Source: Candidatus Acidiferrales bacterium
GTDB lineage: Bacteria > Acidobacteriota > Terriglobia > Acidiferrales > UBA7541
Assembly (NCBI GenBank): GCA_955651735.1
Contig: CATPAM010000145.1
Coordinates: 1-8,275 of the forward strand
DNA: 8,275 bases
Direction: 5' to 3'
In this document: positions 7,134 to 8,275 of the stretch, one piece after another
Position numbering within the stretch: the first letter of the stretch is position 1
Layout: each line of letters opens with the position of its first letter
Program-made: the position numbers and the translations under genes
Notes under the pieces: generated by a model
Databases searched by the model: none
What the model saw: the letters and a program-made list of their open reading frames with translations, nothing else
Told to the model about the DNA's origin: nothing

Positions 7134-7967
7134 ATGAACAAAGCGCTACCAACGCAAAGGACGGGCCACGTGGAACTAATCATCCGAGGACCTCACCCGC
7201 GACTCTCCCTTGTGGTCATTGCGCTGTTCGCTTTGCTGGTAACCGGAAGCGCCTCGATAGCTCGGCAACGTATCGTTGCAAATCTTCCCGACGCTCCTAC
7301 ACCGAAGCAGCAACCGAGTGCACCAGTGAAGGGGAAAGGGGGGTTCTCCAAGACGACGGTCGCAATTTTGAGCCGCAGGTCGTTCTTCTTCCCGGACCTG
7401 GCCTACACCAGCAAGCCGCTGAACAGCGGACAGAAGTTTTTGCTGGCCGCCGACGAGACCATCGCGCCCTCCGCCCTGATCGTGACGGCCATGAGCGCGG
7501 CGATCTCGCAGGCGAATGACTCCTGGCCGGGTTACGGCCAAGGCTGGGAGGCTTACGGCAAACGCTACGGCGCGGCAATGGCGCTGAACGCGTCAACAAA
7601 CGTGTTTGGAGTGTTTCTGCTGCCTTCCGTGCTCCACCACGATCCCCGGTATTTCGTGCTCGCGCATGCCAGCTTCGGGCAGCACGTTGCCCACGCGCTG
7701 AAGCGCATGGTGGTCACGCCCACGGACGCCGGCGGTCAGGCGGTAAATGTCTCTGGCTTGCTCGCTCCGTTGGGCGCCGAGGGTTTGGCCAATACGTATC
7801 TCCCGGATGCAGAGCGGACCACCGGCAAGACGTTTGAGCGATACGGAATTCAAATGGCGATTATTGCCGGTGGCAACATAGCCAAGGAATTTTGGCCGGC
7901 GATTTTCAAGACGCTGCGAATGGGAAAGATCGCACCCGGCGCGGGGCCTTCCAACCGTAATCCCTAG
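7134..7967 (+). CDS. Secreted protein of unknown function, acidobacterial family
   Basis: A 277-residue protein with an export signal: a hydrophobic core about 24-40 (LSLVVIALFALLVTGSA) preceded by Arg/His, with cleavage likely near SIA-RQ (41-44). It is followed by NLPDAPTPKQQ, a Pro/Ala-rich 'LPDAP' segment frequent just after acidobacterial signal peptides. The mature part has PGYGQGWEAYGKRYGAA (132-148), LPSVLHHDPRYF (163-174), a VVTPTDAGGQ segment (193-202) and KEFWPAIF (251-258). From memory this motif set defines an uncharacterised acidobacterial secreted family; I know no function. Start choice is uncertain. ATG 7134 lacks a Shine-Dalgarno, whereas an in-frame GTG at 7170 has AAGGA 8 nt upstream and gives a more normal signal peptide, dropping 12 residues. 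The gene ends 13 bp before a tRNA fragment and is divergent from the AsmA-family gene. Confidence 0.85.
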   Translation: MNKALPTQRTGHVELIIRGPHPRLSLVVIALFALLVTGSASIARQRIVANLPDAPTPKQQPSAPVKGKGGFSKTTVAILSRRSFFFPDLAYTSKPLNSGQKFLLAADETIAPSALIVTAMSAAISQANDSWPGYGQGWEAYGKRYGAAMALNASTNVFGVFLLPSVLHHDPRYFVLAHASFGQHVAHALKRMVVTPTDAGGQAVNVSGLLAPLGAEGLANTYLPDAERTTGKTFERYGIQMAIIAGGNIAKEFWPAIFKTLRMGKIAPGAGPSNRNP

Positions 7968-7980
7968 CAGTGCCGGAGTA

Positions 7981-8026
7981 TGGTGGGGCTGGCGAGAGTC
8001 GAACTCGCGACAAGCAGTTTAGGAAA
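7981..8026 (-). other. 3' half of tRNA-Arg(CCU), putative attachment site of an integrated element
   Basis: On the minus strand this reads as a canonical tRNA from base 31 to the encoded CCA: anticodon loop TTCCTAA (8025-8019, anticodon CCT for Arg), 3' anticodon stem ACTGC (8018-8014), variable loop TTGTC, T-stem GCGAG, T-loop TTCGACT, T-stem CTCGC, acceptor CAGCCCC (7991-7985), discriminator A and CCA (7983-7981). The T-stem pairs perfectly. The expected 5' anticodon strand GCAGT is replaced by CTGTT (8030-8026), which does not pair beyond one or two positions, and no D-arm or 5' acceptor (GGGGCTG) follows within the window. A 3' half that breaks at the anticodon loop is the usual att core of tyrosine-recombinase elements. 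By tRNA orientation the element should lie to the right, with an intact gene copy at its far end. Confidence 0.75.
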
Positions 8027-8042
8027 ACAGAAGCCCGTCTTG

Positions 8043-8062
8043 CAGGGATTTGAAAATCTCTG
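8043..8062. repeat. Stem-loop next to the att-like site
   Basis: CAGGGATT-TGAA-AATCTCTG forms an 8-bp stem with one G-U pair and a 4-nt loop. On the plus strand it is followed by the AT-rich ATTATATTT, so it could be a weak terminator for the gene ending at 7967, about 75 nt upstream. There is no clean T-run, so the call is tentative. Confidence 0.35.
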
Positions 8063-8136
8063 ATTATATTTGAGGTGTCAACCAGTTACGGCTCGCCCGT
8101 TCTGATTGGTTTGTACGCGTTATGACGCATTCTGAA

Positions 8137-8173
8137 CCGATAACCATTACACTTTTATTACACTCGTTATCGG
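8137..8173. repeat. Inverted repeat CCGATAAC/GTTATCGG enclosing two ATTACACT copies
   Basis: CCGATAAC (8137-8144) and GTTATCGG (8166-8173) are perfect 8-bp inverted copies separated by 21 bp. Inside are two direct copies of ATTACACT (8146-8153 and 8157-8164), 11 bp apart, about one helical turn. Nearby, GCGT-TATG-ACGC (8117-8128) is a second small dyad that shares CGTTAT. Helically phased direct repeats plus a dyad about 110-150 bp from an att core would fit integrase arm or excisionase sites. That role is inference. Confidence 0.45.
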
Positions 8174-8275
8174 GTACTCGGTTTCCTGCGATACTAGCTC
8201 TCCACGTTTCTTGACGCGAGTCGCTTCTCGGCTCCTCAATCTCCCAAAGCTTTTGCAGCAGCCCGCACTCCGTTC

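Larger units (their letters stand above)
8027..8275. other. Non-coding, AT-richer flank, probable end of an integrated element
   Basis: No convincing gene is seen here. By my count bases 8101-8160 have 22 G/C of 60 and 8041-8220 about 45%, below the clearly GC-rich genes to the left. The longest open frame is on the minus strand from the right edge to a TAA at 8064-8066 (69 codons); it resembles no family I know and has no supported start. The stretch contains the stem-loop and the repeat cluster listed separately. Confidence 0.45.

Noticed and set aside
8041..8062. Second tRNA anticodon arm (GGGATTTGAAAATCTC resembles a tRNA-Phe or tRNA-Ser arm)
   Set aside because: The stem and loop lengths do not give a 5-7-5 arm, and no T-arm, D-arm or acceptor follows.
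8064..8273. 69-codon open frame on the minus strand running in from the right edge
   Set aside because: It has no start or ribosome site in the window, its composition is unremarkable, it has no recognisable domain, and it overlaps the repeat cluster.
7981..8275. Group I intron splitting a tRNA-Arg(CCU) gene in the anticodon loop
   Set aside because: Group I introns are known in bacterial tRNA-Arg(CCU) genes and could explain a 3' exon alone. However, on the minus strand I see none of the P7/P3 core signatures (such as GACUA-like and AUAGUC-like elements), nor a 5' exon within about 250 bp. The element-boundary reading fits better, but the intron remains formally testable with the next few hundred bases.

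Overview
The window looks like chromosomal DNA from a GC-rich soil-type Acidobacteriota (Terriglobia/Acidobacteriia-like), with the edge of a probable integrated element at the right end. The lineage is inferred from gene content. There are two tandem 'acidobacterial duplicated orphan permease' (ADOP) proteins, and a secreted protein that carries the 'NLPDAP' sequence common after acidobacterial signal peptides plus the motifs of an uncharacterised family I associate with Acidobacteria. No rRNA or ribosomal-protein marker is present, so the assignment rests on those families only.

Layout. Bases 1-1493 (+) hold the C-terminal part of an ADOP-type FtsX/MacB-like permease whose start lies outside the window. 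After a 68-bp gap with a four-copy heptamer repeat, 1562-4246 (+) encodes a complete 894-residue paralogue. Two minus-strand genes converge on this pair. The upstream one is an AsmA-family inner-membrane/periplasmic protein (start 6888, stop 5122). Fifty-six bp later comes a secreted FKBP-type peptidyl-prolyl isomerase (start 5065, stop 4268). A perfect 7-bp inverted repeat sits just before the isomerase start codon. A 245-bp divergent intergenic region (6889-7133) holds a tandem hexamer repeat and a possible 27-codon leader ORF. It separates asmA from a plus-strand gene (7134-7967) for a secreted 277-residue protein of unknown function.

The last 300 bases are the most unusual part. Thirteen bp after the last gene, on the minus strand, lies the exact 3' half of a tRNA-Arg(CCU) gene, from anticodon loop to encoded CCA, without any 5' half. 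This is the footprint left when an integrative element recombines into the anticodon-loop-to-3'-end segment of a tRNA gene. By the tRNA's orientation, the chromosome lies to the left and the element to the right of about 8026. The sequence to the right is AT-richer, has no recognisable gene, and carries an 8-bp inverted repeat enclosing two ATTACACT copies 11 bp apart, which could be recombinase or excisionase arm sites.

Functionally, all the protein genes concern the cell envelope: permease-like membrane proteins, an AsmA-like protein, a periplasmic foldase and a secreted unknown. The AsmA-FKBP pair may be co-transcribed. No ABC ATPase is visible next to the permeases, as expected for ADOP proteins. 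I did not recognise a complete new system inside the window; the best lead is the island boundary at the right edge.
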